The notes beneath the pieces are model-generated. The model was not told the origin of the DNA, made no database searches, and saw nothing but the letters and a program-made list of their open reading frames with translations. From contig NC_053044.1 of the NCBI RefSeq assembly GCF_003473485.1, positions 28,834,091 to 28,898,090 on the forward strand: DNA of 64,000 nucleotides. The letters run 5' to 3'. A program made the position numbers and the translations under genes. Source of the stretch: Medicago truncatula. Lineage: Eukaryota > Streptophyta > Magnoliopsida > Fabales > Fabaceae. Numbering within the stretch: the stretch's first letter is position 1; each line of letters starts with the position of its first letter. Positions 32,990 to 44,187 of the stretch are shown here, piece after piece.

Positions 32990-35514
32990 ATCCAGATGAT
33001 CTTTGGTCTAAGGTCCTCTATTATTAGTATGGAAGGAACAATGACCTTAGGATTACTATCAATTCTCAACCATATGATTCTCCTTTGGAATACATTATCA
33101 GACATATGGGAAAATTTTCAGCAGAATATTATGTGGCAGTTGGGCGACGGGAACAGCATCAATTTTGGCTAAATAAATGGACCCCAAGTGGCACCTCTCT
33201 TATGTCCATCACTAATCAGACTAATATTGACACAACCTTTTCTGTTAAGGATGTGGTAACCCCTTCAGGAGATTGGGATTCTAATTTTATTACTTCTAAG
33301 TTACCGTCTGTAACAGCCCGTTTTTCGCTAGAATTATTTTTATTTAATTATTATGTATGTTTATATGTGCTTGTATGTGCTTAATTGCCTCTGTATGTAT
33401 TTTATTCGGGATTAGTGGATTTTGGCTTAAGAAGGGTATTTTAGTCATTTTAGACCCAACCGGATTTTGATCATTTGATGAGAAAGGGTAAATTAGTCTT
33501 TTGTTAAGATAATTATTTTGAGCGTTTTAAGTGGGAATAATTATTTTTATGAAGTTACTAGTGAGTTGGGGTAATTAATTAGAGATAGTAATTATTCATT
33601 ATTTTGACGGTTTAAGTGTGTAGTAACCTTCGTGAATTAGTTGGTAAGAATATTGAGCTCGTTAAGGCAACTAGAGGTTAAGCTCATTTATATAGTGACT
33701 ATATAAACAGTCTTGTGAACATGTTGGTGAAACGTCGATGAATAATTGTATTGGTGAAATTTGGTGAATGTGTGTAGGTGTGAACATGTAATTACGTATT
33801 TCTAGGTTTGTTATTTATGATGGTGTTGTAGCTATAGATTGTATGAATTTAATCATGTTTGTTTACTTTCATATGATTATATTTAATTGTGAATTACGAA
33901 CTAACCCCCAGTGGTCGTTTGGTTGACTGCCTACCTTATTCATATGGATGGGTAGACGGCGTACATGATTAGTCGCTTTTCTTGGTGAGTATGCTTGGAG
34001 GATAGCTTTGGTCGGAGCTACCTCATTTACCGTTTTGATGTCGTATTTCCTAGGGCTCTGATTAGGGGTCGATCTAGATGTTTTATTATTATATATCTGT
34101 TGGGGATTTTTGAGACTATGTAGTACTATGAGTTGTATGATGACATGGTTACTTGGTGACTTATTTTATTATGGTTGACTGGTGTGATGATTATTGTTAT
34201 TCGATGGAGAGATTTATTATTATTCCGCTGCGATGTTTTGAGAAAAATTTTGTGCATGCTTAATGAATCAGAGGCAATGTAACATCTAAATTCTATATGA
34301 TTGAATTATTTGCGTAAATTATTGCTTTTAGAGTTTAAGGTGTTACACCGTCTACCTTTGCTTTTCAGGTCATCGCCCTCCCAGCTCCTAACTACACGGA
34401 CGGACCTGACAATACTGTTTGGGGAGGAACCAACACTAGGAAATTCACAATTCAAAGTGCCTATGAATCTCTAAACAATAGAGCTCAGTCTATCGAGGGA
34501 GAATGGAAGGCCTTGTGGAGTTGGAAAGGCCCTCATAGAATTCAAACTTTTATGTGGATGGCGGCTCATGAGCGACTTCTCGCTAATTATCGTAGGAGCA
34601 AATGGGGTGTCGGAATATCTACCACATGCTCTGGATGTGATAAAAACAATGAAACCACTATTCATGTTTTGCGGGATTTCCCTATAGCAACACAAACTTG
34701 GATAAGGTTAGTCCCTTCAAATCAAATCTCTAATTTTTTTTCATTTAACTGCAGGATTGGATCTTCGAGAATATCAATCATCAGCTGCATGGTATTCAGA
34801 ATAAAAACTGGAGAACAACTATTTTAGTGGTTTGCAGGCACATATGGATGTGGAGGGAGGAACAAAACTGTTTTTTAGGATGATTTTCGTCGTCCGACTG
34901 ACCCAATGTATGCTATTCCCAAAATGGTTGAAGACATTGATAACTACTCCCACCATCCTGTGAAAACTCACCAACACGATACTATTTTTATTGGTTGGTA
35001 AAGATCTCAGGACGGGTAGGCTAAGCTTAATTGTGATGAAGCATACAAGGAATCCTTGGGTCTAGCCGGTTGTGGTGGTCTATTTTGGAACTCAGATGGT
35101 AGATGGCTTAAAGGGTACACTCGCAAAATCGAAAATTGTGACGCGCTTTGGGCTGAAATGTGGGAAATGTACTTGGGAATGCAGTTTGCTTAGAGACATG
35201 GTTTCCACCATCTTCAAGTGGAAAGTGACTCAAAAACTATGGTTGACATGATCACAGGGAAAATTAATATCAATGGCAATTCGTCCACCTTGGTGCGCCG
35301 TATACATGAGCTCTTAAAGTTGAATTGGCTGGTGCATTTCAATCATACATGGCGAGAAGGAAACACGAGTGCTGATTGGGTACCTAATCTTAATTTTTCT
35401 ATATACTATTTTAACATTCATGTTATGGATACACCTCCTAGTGAGGTCTCTAGCCTCCTTTTTTATGACATTTATGGGGCTAGCATTCCTAGAAACATTC
35501 ATGTAACTTTGTAG
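32990..35514 (+). pseudogene. LINE zf-RVT + RNase H remnant, unit 2
   Basis: Same content as in unit 1: zinc-binding segment, solo LTR interruption at 33309-34347, then RNase H with LQVESDSKTMVDMI and HTWREGNTSADW. A stop in unit 1 (TGA after MAAHE, TAG after RRSK) is a sense codon here (CGA, TGG), so unit 2 has decayed less. Shared stops such as the one before RHGFHHLQ show that the source was already dead before duplication. Confidence 0.85.
33309..34347. mobile_element. solo LTR inside the LINE, unit 2, TSD CCGTC
   Basis: 1039 bp, TGTAACAGCCCG...GGTGTTACA, flanked by a perfect 5-bp duplication CCGTC at 33304-33308 and 34348-34352. It is the full-length version of the unit 1 solo LTR, so insertion preceded duplication of the segment. 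Confidence 0.9.
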
Positions 35515-35562
35515 TTCTTTTCGTTTTCTGTACGTCAGCCCTCTTTTATTACCCAAATTTTT

Positions 35563-38500
35563 TTACTCTTTCCATTTCTTTTTGAGTGTCATCTTATATT
35601 ACTCCAATTAATTAAGTGATTTTTTTGAGTTTTTTTTTTATTCTATTGTACCTTCATTTTAATTCACCAATATTTTTTTTTGTGTGTATAAAGAGTCTCT
35701 TTTTCCAATAAACATGATCTTAACTATTATTATAGGGAATCAAATTTAGTTTTATGGAAGTTTAAGTTTTTACATAACAAAAACAAACGAACTTTGTTTA
35801 AAAGAAGCTTTGTATAAAAAGAAAATTATTTTTAGTTTTATTAAAAAGGAGTAACTAGGTGTAATTGAGAAAAAAGTATCAACGACAAATTATACCAATA
35901 AACTATCAAAATGGCAGCTAAATAGAAACAACAAAAATATACTCAAACGACACTAAAAATAAACATAAGGAATATAACACACACATATGGTGTGGGCGAA
36001 AAGCACTTTTAATAATGATAATAAATAAACCAAACGATTGAAATCAAGTAGTTACTGAGCTTCACACGAATAATATGTGTTTGATTCCTGGTGAAAAAAA
36101 AAACATAAAAAGATAATTAATATAACTATGACTATTTCTTTTATCATTATTTTTATTATAAAATATTTCATATTCATAACATCTATGTGGAAATATTTAA
36201 TAAGGAATAAAGTCATTATGACCTCTAATTTTAGTTTACAAAATCTTGTTATAGAGAGTTTTGTTGGAAAAACCAAGATTATAAGTAACCAAAATATTGA
36301 CAACAATAGCCAAGAAGACATGAAGAAAGGAGTAAATTTTGCATTTTCAGGTGCTAGTGCACTTAAAAAGATTTATTTCGCTCGTCGTGGAATCATAGAA
36401 CCACAAACAGATCATTCATTGAGTGTGCAATTTGAGTGGTTTAAGAAACTAAAGCCATTCATGTGTAAAAGCAAAAAAGGTTTCATTATAACTCCCTACA
36501 TATTTTGTTTGTTTTAAATATATAAATCTTCCTCATGAAATAACACAATTTTTGTTATGATGTGTGGCAGAATGCACTAGCTACTTCAAAAAATCATTGT
36601 TTATAGTGGGAGAGATTGGTGGGAATGATGTTCTACAGTATATCTCATCTAAAAAGTTTACAAAAATAAGAAAAGTTGTTCCCTATTTGGTTGAATCAAT
36701 TACACATACCACCATCGTATGTTATATCAACTTTAAGTACTTGAATGTCTTCTTTAACCATAAAAACTAAGCTCCATTAAATATATGACAAAATGAATAT
36801 TATTCTTGGCTAAATGTAATAGTGATTTTTTTCTTCTATTTTTTTTATCTTCAGTCATTAATCAAAGAAGGAGCCGTGGAGCTAGTGATTCCTGGAAACT
36901 TTCCAATTGGGTGTAATGCTGGTGTGTTGACAAATTTGATTAGTACGAAGAAAGAAGACTATGATGAACTTGGGTGCCTGATAGCTTACAATGCTTTCGC
37001 CGAATACTACAATGAACAACTTAAAAATTCTATAGAGACATTAAGACATAAATACCCTCAAGCTAAGATAATATATTTTGACTACTACAACAATCTCAAA
37101 CGTTTATATCAAACACCACAGCAATATGGTGTGTTGAGTTACTATTATATTTTCTTGTTTATTTTACCATAATTTATTTTTGTCAAATTCATTAAACGTC
37201 ATTTTATGTAAATTAATGATGCAGGTTTTATTTCTGATAAGGAAGAGATTTTGAAAGCATGTTGTGGAGGAAGTGGACCATACCATGTTAATCTTGAAAT
37301 ATTTTGTGGAACGGGTAGCTCAACAGTTTGCCCCGACCCTTCAAAATATATAAATTGGGATGGCTCACACTTAACTGAAGCATCATATAAGTTAATAGCA
37401 AAGGGACTAGTTGAAGGCCCTTTTGCAAATCCTTCCCTTAAAACTCCTCTTTTCAATATAGCTTAGAATTGGTTAAGAAAAAAGTTGCACTTCATACATC
37501 ATTTTACCAAAAGTGGTTGGATATAGTAGTACAATGGGCTAGTCTCCTACAACATGGAAATCAATGTTCGAATCTAGACCGAGAGATGTGCCTATATTGA
37601 GTATCAAAGAGTGTTTTCAATATGATTTACCTTCAGCGGAGGAAACCTATGGAAGCTAAAACAAATCATGAAGAAAATATTACTTTACTTTTCGCATGAT
37701 ATGTAATCTCATTGTGATTTAGTTCTTTACTCCAAATATAATTTATGAATAACATGCTTATCTACTACTATTACTTTCAAATTGTTGATTGTCATTACCA
37801 AATTTTATACATTCAATTCTAAAATAAAATCATACACACATTTATTTTATACTTGTTTTGGCTTTTCTAAATTAAAAAATTAATAATTATACGTGTTGCT
37901 CTCCCCGATCTATCTAGTTGAAAATTCTTCTATTTTTTGAACAAACCTTTAGGACGTCACAAAATTAGTTGTTTTTTAAATATATTCACTCATGTTTAGT
38001 CATATCCTCAATAATGGTGAAAATGAGATTGGACATTTCTACATAAAAGCATTATATCATAACATATATCACATTTATATCAAGTAGCACATAAGAATAC
38101 TAGAAAATTCGATTTTAGCGACGGCTGGCATCTGTAGCAAATGAGGCTACCTACAATCCGCCGAAGAGGTTTTTCTGACGGATTTTGCAACACAGACAAA
38201 ATCCATGGTAATATTGGGGGTCGGAGAAAGTTAGTGAGGGAAAATCAAATCTGCACTCTCTGGGGCGGTTTTCATTTGGTCGCAAACAGCAAAACTCCAA
38301 CGCTAAACCTCCCTTAATATGGATATTTGAAACCGAGATTTTCGTCACAAAATTTCAACGCAATAAATATCCGTCACAAATTTCTAAGGGAAAAAATTGT
38401 TGCCAATTTCTGAGAGAATAGTCCCGTTGCTAAATTTCTGCGAATTTGATTAGTGTCACAGTTAAGGCCGACGCTACATTGAAAGACAAAAATTTTGCCA

Positions 38501-38755
38501 CTTTTAGATTTTTTGTTGCAAATAGTATTTGTTTTTTCTTCCTTAAAATTAGTTTAGGAAATTTCTCAATTCTTTCTCAAAACACTTTTGAAATATAAGA
38601 CAAGGTGAACCACAAATATCAAAACTTTTAAGAAAACAAAATACGATAAAAATCACATTCATATTTTATAAAAAACTTTTTCGGTTGCATTCACAAGAAT
38701 AACACTACTTTTCTTTTGCATCAAAATATATTAAAATAATTACTAATAGTATTAT
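35563..38755 (+). repeat. tandem segment, unit 3 (partial)
   Basis: Matches units 1 and 2 from the ACTCTTTCCATTTC word through the GDSL gene and its 3' flank into the CACTA end. It then diverges near 38755, where the LINE part is absent. A deletion of about 740 bases removes the GDSL promoter, exon 1 and intron 1. The 3' flank is more diverged than between units 1 and 2, so unit 3 split off first or evolved separately. Confidence 0.85.
36128..37466 (+). pseudogene. GDSL copy 3, exon 1 lost, chimeric frame
   Basis: Exon 1 with signal peptide and catalytic Ser is gone. The deletion joins upstream sequence to the middle of exon 2 at about 36302-36308, at a CAACAA word present at both ancestral borders. 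The rest of exon 2 (to 36479), exon 3 (36571-36716), exon 4 (36855-37128) and exon 5 (37225-37466) are open with normal splice sites. The upstream ATG at 36128 is in frame with exon 2, and the whole model closes at 1014 bp (337 aa). The product would lack block I, so it cannot be an ordinary GDSL enzyme. Without the old promoter, expression is doubtful. Called a pseudogene, with a chimeric gene as the alternative. Confidence 0.85.
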
Positions 38756-38849
38756 AACATTTACTTGAAAGTAAAAGTTATATTCAAATTCTCAAAATAA
38801 TAGGATAAATAATCAAGTAGGTGGACACTGATGTTGATCCTAACTCGAA

Positions 38850-39925
38850 GGATGATGTCGATAAGGAGGTAGATGTGAATGACCTTGTGAAAAAACTCCA
38901 TGAATTTCAGGAACTGCTATCGGAGCAAACGTTAATCCTCCTGTGACTGCTCTCGAACTAAACGTGACTCCTCCTGTGATGCACAAATCAATTCCTCATT
39001 AGTCTTCAGCCGCTCCTTGAGTTCCATGTTTTCAGCTGACATTTTAGATATTGCAGTCCTCATATGCTCATATTCAGATGGTGAGATAACGTCAGATGAT
39101 CTGGATGAAGAAGGCTCGTATTTTCCTGCCTTTACTCCCAAACCATATATGCGTCCTTTCTTGTTGACTACTCCAACTACGTCTAAGAAGATGAAGTTCT
39201 CTGACTGATGGTCATTAGACACATCATCCCGCTCTGTTTACTGTGAGTTCCTTTCAAAAATCCATCTTTCATATTCATCCTACAAAATTAGAGTTCGTCT
39301 TAATTCTTACGTACAAAAATATGAAATTAAATTAATTATTACAATTACCTTAATTAAATTCATACATAAACCAACCAATAACAACTTAAACAAATTAAAA
39401 CTAGCTTTTAATTAATAACTAAGTTATCATGACTTCTTTCCAAGTGAAGAAACATAAGATTATCATGTTCAAATGTCAGAGAACCTGATAAACAATAATA
39501 AGCACGCATAACATTAAAACTATAGCACAAAAGCAGGCAACATAAAATAACATACATGATTAGATAACAAAAAAAAAAATTATAGCACATGATGACAGAG
39601 TTATAGTATAGAAGCATGCATCAATACAGATGACGACAATTATAAATACTAAATTTAAAGCATTTCCAATTACCTTGACTATCCACCAGCATACCAAGTC
39701 CACATAAGGATATAACTAATTCTAAAAAAAAGTTCAATTGTTTTATGTTTATTTGACAAAAGACTAGAAATGATAATCTCATTGAATTGTAACTTACAAC
39801 AACCATCTGAGATTTGGAGAATACCCACTTTGATGGATCACCTTTCATTTTGTGTGTCTTTTGATACACCTCCCAGCAGCTTGGAGTCATGTTTGAATCA
39901 GTTTTCTATAGTACAAAATAAATAG

Positions 39926-39961
<36 letters not shown>

Positions 39962-40310
39962 TTAAATCACTGTGCTTTACTGCAAATATAATTTGTTTAC
40001 TTACTAATCTTTTAGAATGCTCGGCAGTTAATTAGAATTGACCCAAAAGTGTGCAATGGACCATCAGAGAATCTTCTATTTTGCTTATTAACTTCTGCCC
40101 TGTCCTTCCATTTACTATCTTCCCAATTTTGTTCCAATTTTTCACGCAATTCAATAGGGATCCATTCGCCTTTGTCTATTCCTTTTCGTACCCGATACAA
40201 TGTATTTTGGTACCCATTAGACGCCTTATGATAATAAGTCTCCTTTATATCTTGTTCATGCTCAGGAAACCACTTATATATCCTCTGCAATACAAGCAAT
40301 GTAAATAATA
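38850..40310 (-). pseudogene. plant En/Spm (Ptta-type) transposase remnant
   Basis: Minus-strand exons. At 40299-40012: YKWFPEHEQDIKETYYHKAS, NRRFSDGPLHTFGSI, after which the expected TAEHSKRL is in another frame (frameshift), followed by a donor GTAAGT at about 40000. At 39890-39790: SCWEVYQKTHKMKGDPSKWV, the usual KTH-K-KG motif of this family. At 39250-38850: a Gly/Ser linker, then a coiled coil (EHMRTAISKMSAENMELKER). This order fits the C-terminal half of the plant transposase Ptta/En/Spm family. Frameshift and missing N-terminal part make it non-functional. Confidence 0.72.
39927..39962. repeat. (ATT)n microsatellite, about 12 units
   Basis: ATT trinucleotide run inside the CACTA remnant, between transposase exons. 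Confidence 0.9.
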
Positions 40311-40478
40311 TAGGATAAATTGAACATCAAACTAGGAGCTGCAAAGCAATTGAACCCGTAGGACTTACACCGCAAATATTGTACCTTCTTTTCAATATTA
40401 ACTACTAGACTAATAGAATACCTTGCCTCCACATTTTGTAAGAGGAATTAGTGGTGGAACTAAATTTTAGTTGAGAAC

Positions 40479-40921
40479 TGTTGCAAATTCGATGAGAAAA
40501 CTCACACCAATAACAAACTTTATGTGTGGAGCAAGTGATAATCAGACAACCAAAATCAAAGTGTATGGAACAATTGTAAACACAAGCCAAAAGTAGAAAA
40601 CATCAACGAGAGAAAAGGAAGAGAGAACACAAAAGAACTTTTTGACCCAGTTCGGTCCAAATTGACCTAGTCTGGGGGAGAGAGCAGCCCTCCGTTTCAC
40701 TATATGACGAGTAACGTTACAAAAGAGATATCAATGGGTTACAAGAATAAGTCTCCCGCCTAATTCTACCCAAAGTCCCAGCCTCTTCTCGTAACCAAGA
40801 GACTCAATCCTAATAGTGTTTCCCAAGGTGAATCAACCCTCAAAACCTAGTGTTTGTTCCAAAGAGACAAACTCTATACAAACCCTAGTTTTGTTGTTGC
40901 CTTTCTAAACCCTTGTTTCAG

Positions 40922-40957
<36 letters not shown>

Positions 40958-41198
40958 GTTTGCTCTGATACAAGGTCTATATTTATAGTGAAAGTAATCC
41001 CTTAAAAAACTGAAACAAATCTTCAATAAAAATACGTTTTATTTTTATCTTTAATCGCACTATCGTGGCACAATTCGATCCAATCGTGGCACAATTTTTT
41101 CAGTGATTGCTCCAGAATCTTGCTTCAACAATCGTTGCACGAAGCTTCTCCATCGTGGCACGATTCTTCAGAATTCTGATTTTAAGTTAACTCTCACA
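40479..41198 (-). repeat. LTR of the copia element (3' LTR by orientation)
   Basis: 720 bp. Contains a (CT)n run at 40924-40954 and, on the minus strand, a TATA box ACTATAAATATAGAC at 40975-40989. Four 13-bp imperfect palindromes of ATCGTGGCACGAT type lie at 41062, 41083, 41131 and 41152. Confidence 0.92.
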
Positions 41199-41339
41199 AT
41201 TCTCCACCTTGACTTCAAATCAGTGATGATGCCAATCATCAACCTCCTTGCTGCTCTTTCCCTTGCTTCCCACTAATCCAAGTAGCTCCACAAGTTTACA
41301 CCTCTTAACCCCTTCAGCCCTCGAAATGTCTTCCGCCTT

Positions 41340-41505
41340 CTCGAAGGTCCTTGCAGTCCAACTACACTAGGAGTTTTAGGTAGTCCCACAAGCATTCACC
41401 TTAACCTCTTCAGCCATCGGAACGTCTTCTGTCTTCTCGAAGAGTCCTTGCAGTCCAACTACACTAGGAGTTTTAGGTAGTCCCACAAGCATTCACCATA
41501 ACATC
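41340..41505. repeat. internal direct repeat of the copia element
   Basis: The word TCCTTGCAGTCCAACTACAC and the bases after it occur at about 41348 and 41446, roughly 55 bases each, with near identity. Located between the LTR and gag remnant, no coding frame. Confidence 0.75.
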
Positions 41506-41855
41506 TTCAACGCAGGACATCTCCCGCTTCCTTGAAGGTCACCTTGCATCCAATCACCCTTGGCCTTCTTTTAGAGTAATCCCGCAAGCCGTGCTATACA
41601 TTCTTCAACCTCATGAAGAAATCCCTTGCTCGCCATAGAGCATAGCACCCAAGGTCCTTCATAGTTGTACCATTACCGTTGTGTTCAACTCCACCTCATG
41701 CTGAGCGTACTCTACCTCAACTAGAAAATGCGTACATCCCACTATGTCTTCAACCTTTAAACTCCACCTCAACAGGTAGATCATGAGTATTCTTACCACC
41801 GCCTCTCCAGGCTGATGTTGAGTGTTTAACGTCTCTCCAGACGATCACCGTTCCA

Positions 41856-42350
41856 CTAGGCATCAAGCCCAAGGTGAGACACATCACCTTCTTCATCCTC
41901 CAAACAACACCACACCATCAGAGCACCCGCATCCTCAAGACGCAACTTAATGTTCTCCAAATCACCAATGATTTTGTTGAACTCCACAAGTAGCCCCATG
42001 ATAGCCTTTGACTTTACCATCTTGAATGAGTAAAGTTGTTGCTTTAGGACTTTCCGATGAGCCAAAGACTTTGTCATATACAAATATTCAAACTTTGACC
42101 ACATCGATGTCGCGGTTGTTTCCTTTGCTGCTTCTCTCGAAACTTTATACCCGAGGCACAAGACAATGGCACTCCTGGCCTTGTCCACCATCTCGGTGTT
42201 CTCCGCTCGTGACATGGTGACCGGTAACGAACCTTCACCCTTCAAAGCTTTCTCACACTTCTGCTGTATTAACAATGCTTCCATCTTTACCTTCCATAAC
42301 CCAAAATCGTTATCTCCGGTGAACTTCTCAATATCCCACTTCGAACCCAT
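41856..42350 (-). pseudogene. Ty1/copia gag remnant
   Basis: A 164-residue frame beginning MGSKWDIEKFTGDNDFGLWK just after the primer site. It is typical of plant copia gag: the F-x-G-x-N/D-F-x-x-W motif, then ALKGEGSLP and MWSKFEYLYMTKSLAHRKVL, then QQLYSFKMVKSKAIMGLLVE. It stops before a zinc knuckle or protease. With no pol in the element it is at most a capsid-like fragment. Confidence 0.85.
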
Positions 42351-42395
42351 GATACTTGATTATCCTTTGACCTTTGCCCCACGGTGGGCGCCAAT

Positions 42396-42836
42396 TGTTG
42401 CGAATTCGATGAGAAAACTCACACCAATAACAAACTTGATGTGTGGAGCAAGTGATAATCAGGAAACCAAAATCAAAGTGTATGGAACAATTATAAACAC
42501 AAGCCAACAGTAGAAAACAACAGCAAGAGAAAAGGAAGAGAGAACACAGAAGAATTTGTTGACCCAGTTCGGTCCAAATTGACCTAGTCTGGGGGAGAGA
42601 GCAGCCCTCCGTTTCACTATATGATGAGTAACGTTACAAAAGAGATATCAACGGGTTACAAGAATAAGTCTCCCGCCTAATTCTACCCAAAGTCCCAGCC
42701 TCTTCCCGTAACCAAGAGACTCAATCCTAATAGTGTTTCCCAAGGTGAATCAACCCTCAAAACCTAGTGTTTGTTCCAAAGAGACAAACTCTATACAAAC
42801 CCTAGTTTTGTTGTTGCCTTTCTAAACCCTTGTTTC

Positions 42837-42896
<60 letters not shown>

Positions 42897-43137
42897 GTTT
42901 GCTCTGATACAAGGTCTATATTTATAGTGAAAGTAATCCCTTAAAAAACTGAAACAAATCTTCAATAAAAATACGTTTTATTTTTATCTTCAATCGCACC
43001 ATCGTGGCACAATTCGATCCAATCATGGCACGATTTTTCCAGTGATTGCTCCAGAATTTTTCTTCAACAATCGTGGCACGAAGCTTCTCCATCGTGGCAC
43101 GATTCATCAGAATTCTGATTTTAAGTTAACTCTCACA
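42396..43137 (-). repeat. LTR of the copia element (5' LTR by orientation)
   Basis: 742 bp, nearly identical to the other LTR. The length gap is mostly the longer (CT)n run at 42839-42892. TATA on the minus strand at 42914-42928. Palindromes at 43001, 43022, 43070 and 43091, the last (ATCGTGGCACGAT) a full palindrome around its central base. Confidence 0.92.
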
Positions 43138-43142
43138 AGAAC

Positions 43143-44182
43143 GAAGATATACATTGTTTTATTCGTGAAACTTATATACAAATTAACATAGATATACAGT
43201 TTTGTATCTGTGGCATGTAAACAATTTTATAACAGCGAAGTACACGACTTCTTAAGTGACAGAACTAACATTGAGAATTCCGAACATAAGTTTTAGGAAG
43301 ATCAAATAATATAGGCGACTAAGGACAGACCATAATAAAGGCGGACTTTCTAACAATCATCGATCTTATAAGTTATGTCGGATGTTTTGTCTTGGCTAGA
43401 CATTATTTGTACTTTTTGAACAACTCTAGTCATGTTTCTCAATTTATAGGTTTGGATTTCCATGGAAAAAAGTGAAGGAGTGTCTTCACTCGATATGGAT
43501 GATTTGTTTGCTCATTATTTTGAAACAACATAACTAATTGTTTTAGGCAGCCAAAATAAGCTTAAATGTACACTTGTTGATAAAGATTTGGTATGATCTA
43601 AGATTAAAAATAAATCTAAGGATTTCTCTTACAATTATTGTCAATGAAATACTCAACCGCTTAGGTGAGGTGTGCATGCTACTAAATTTTGATTTATTTT
43701 ATTTTATTGGGTTATTAGCACCGTTATGTTTTGATGTCTTTTGTTTCTTGACTTTATAACTTTTCAATCTTAGCACTTCTTGTGCTTTGATTGTTTTATT
43801 TTATCTAATTATATTTTAGCCTCTTCAAAGAAAAATATTGATTGACGAAAGTATAACAAAATAACCAAGTTGAAAAATATAAATTAATTATCACATATGT
43901 AAAAATCATTGTCCAAAAATGATTGTCATTTTTAGTTTTTAATGTGATATTAATTATTGTGTTTTTCATTGTTCCCTTTAATTAATATTACGAGAATCAC
44001 TTACAATTTATTATTCTTCACTTCATGTTTAACACAATAACTAAAATCACAATTGAGTAAAATCACAATTTTTTTGCGTTCAACATTTTTTTAATTTTTG
44101 TAAAATGATCAAATGCGATGATTATTGTGGGGCGGAGAAAGTATTCCATATAGTCTCATACATAAACAAAGATTTTTTTTAG
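43143..44182. other. AT-rich intergenic, no feature recognised
   Basis: Between the copia element and the solo LTR. No frame with coding character and no clear repeat. Confidence 0.45.
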
Positions 44183-44187
44183 ATTCA

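Larger units (their letters stand above)
28866..35562 (+). repeat. tandem segment, unit 2 (most complete)
   Basis: About 6.7 kb, from the ACTCTTTCCATTTC word through the intact GDSL gene, CACTA end and LINE pseudogene with solo LTR. Sequence matches unit 1 with few differences over the shared length. Confidence 0.88.
38094..40470 (-). mobile_element. CACTA-type element remnant, unit 3
   Basis: The left end at about 38094 (AATACTAGAAAATTCG, a mutated CACTACTAGAAAA) with GCGACGG-type subterminal repeats runs to about 38530. Transposase-like exons follow on the minus strand at 38.8-40.3 kb. The right end is not seen; sequence continues to a copia insertion at 40479. This appears to be the more complete version of the CACTA ends seen in units 1 and 2. 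Confidence 0.62.
40479..43137 (-). mobile_element. gag-only Ty1/copia LTR element, TSD AGAAC
   Basis: LTRs at 40479-41198 and 42396-43137 with a 5-bp target duplication AGAAC (40474-40478 and 43138-43142). On the minus strand the LTR starts TGTGAGAG and ends TTGCAACA or TCGCAACA. A primer-site-like TGGCGCCCACCGTGGGGC follows the 5' LTR (about 42394 downwards), and a polypurine stretch AAGGTGGAGAAT precedes the 3' LTR. The 1.2-kb interior holds only a copia gag remnant and short repeats, so the element is non-autonomous. Confidence 0.9.

Noticed and set aside
42026..42513. Plus-strand frames opposite the copia gag
   Set aside because: The minus-strand frame has the gag motifs and follows the primer site; the plus frames are shadows.
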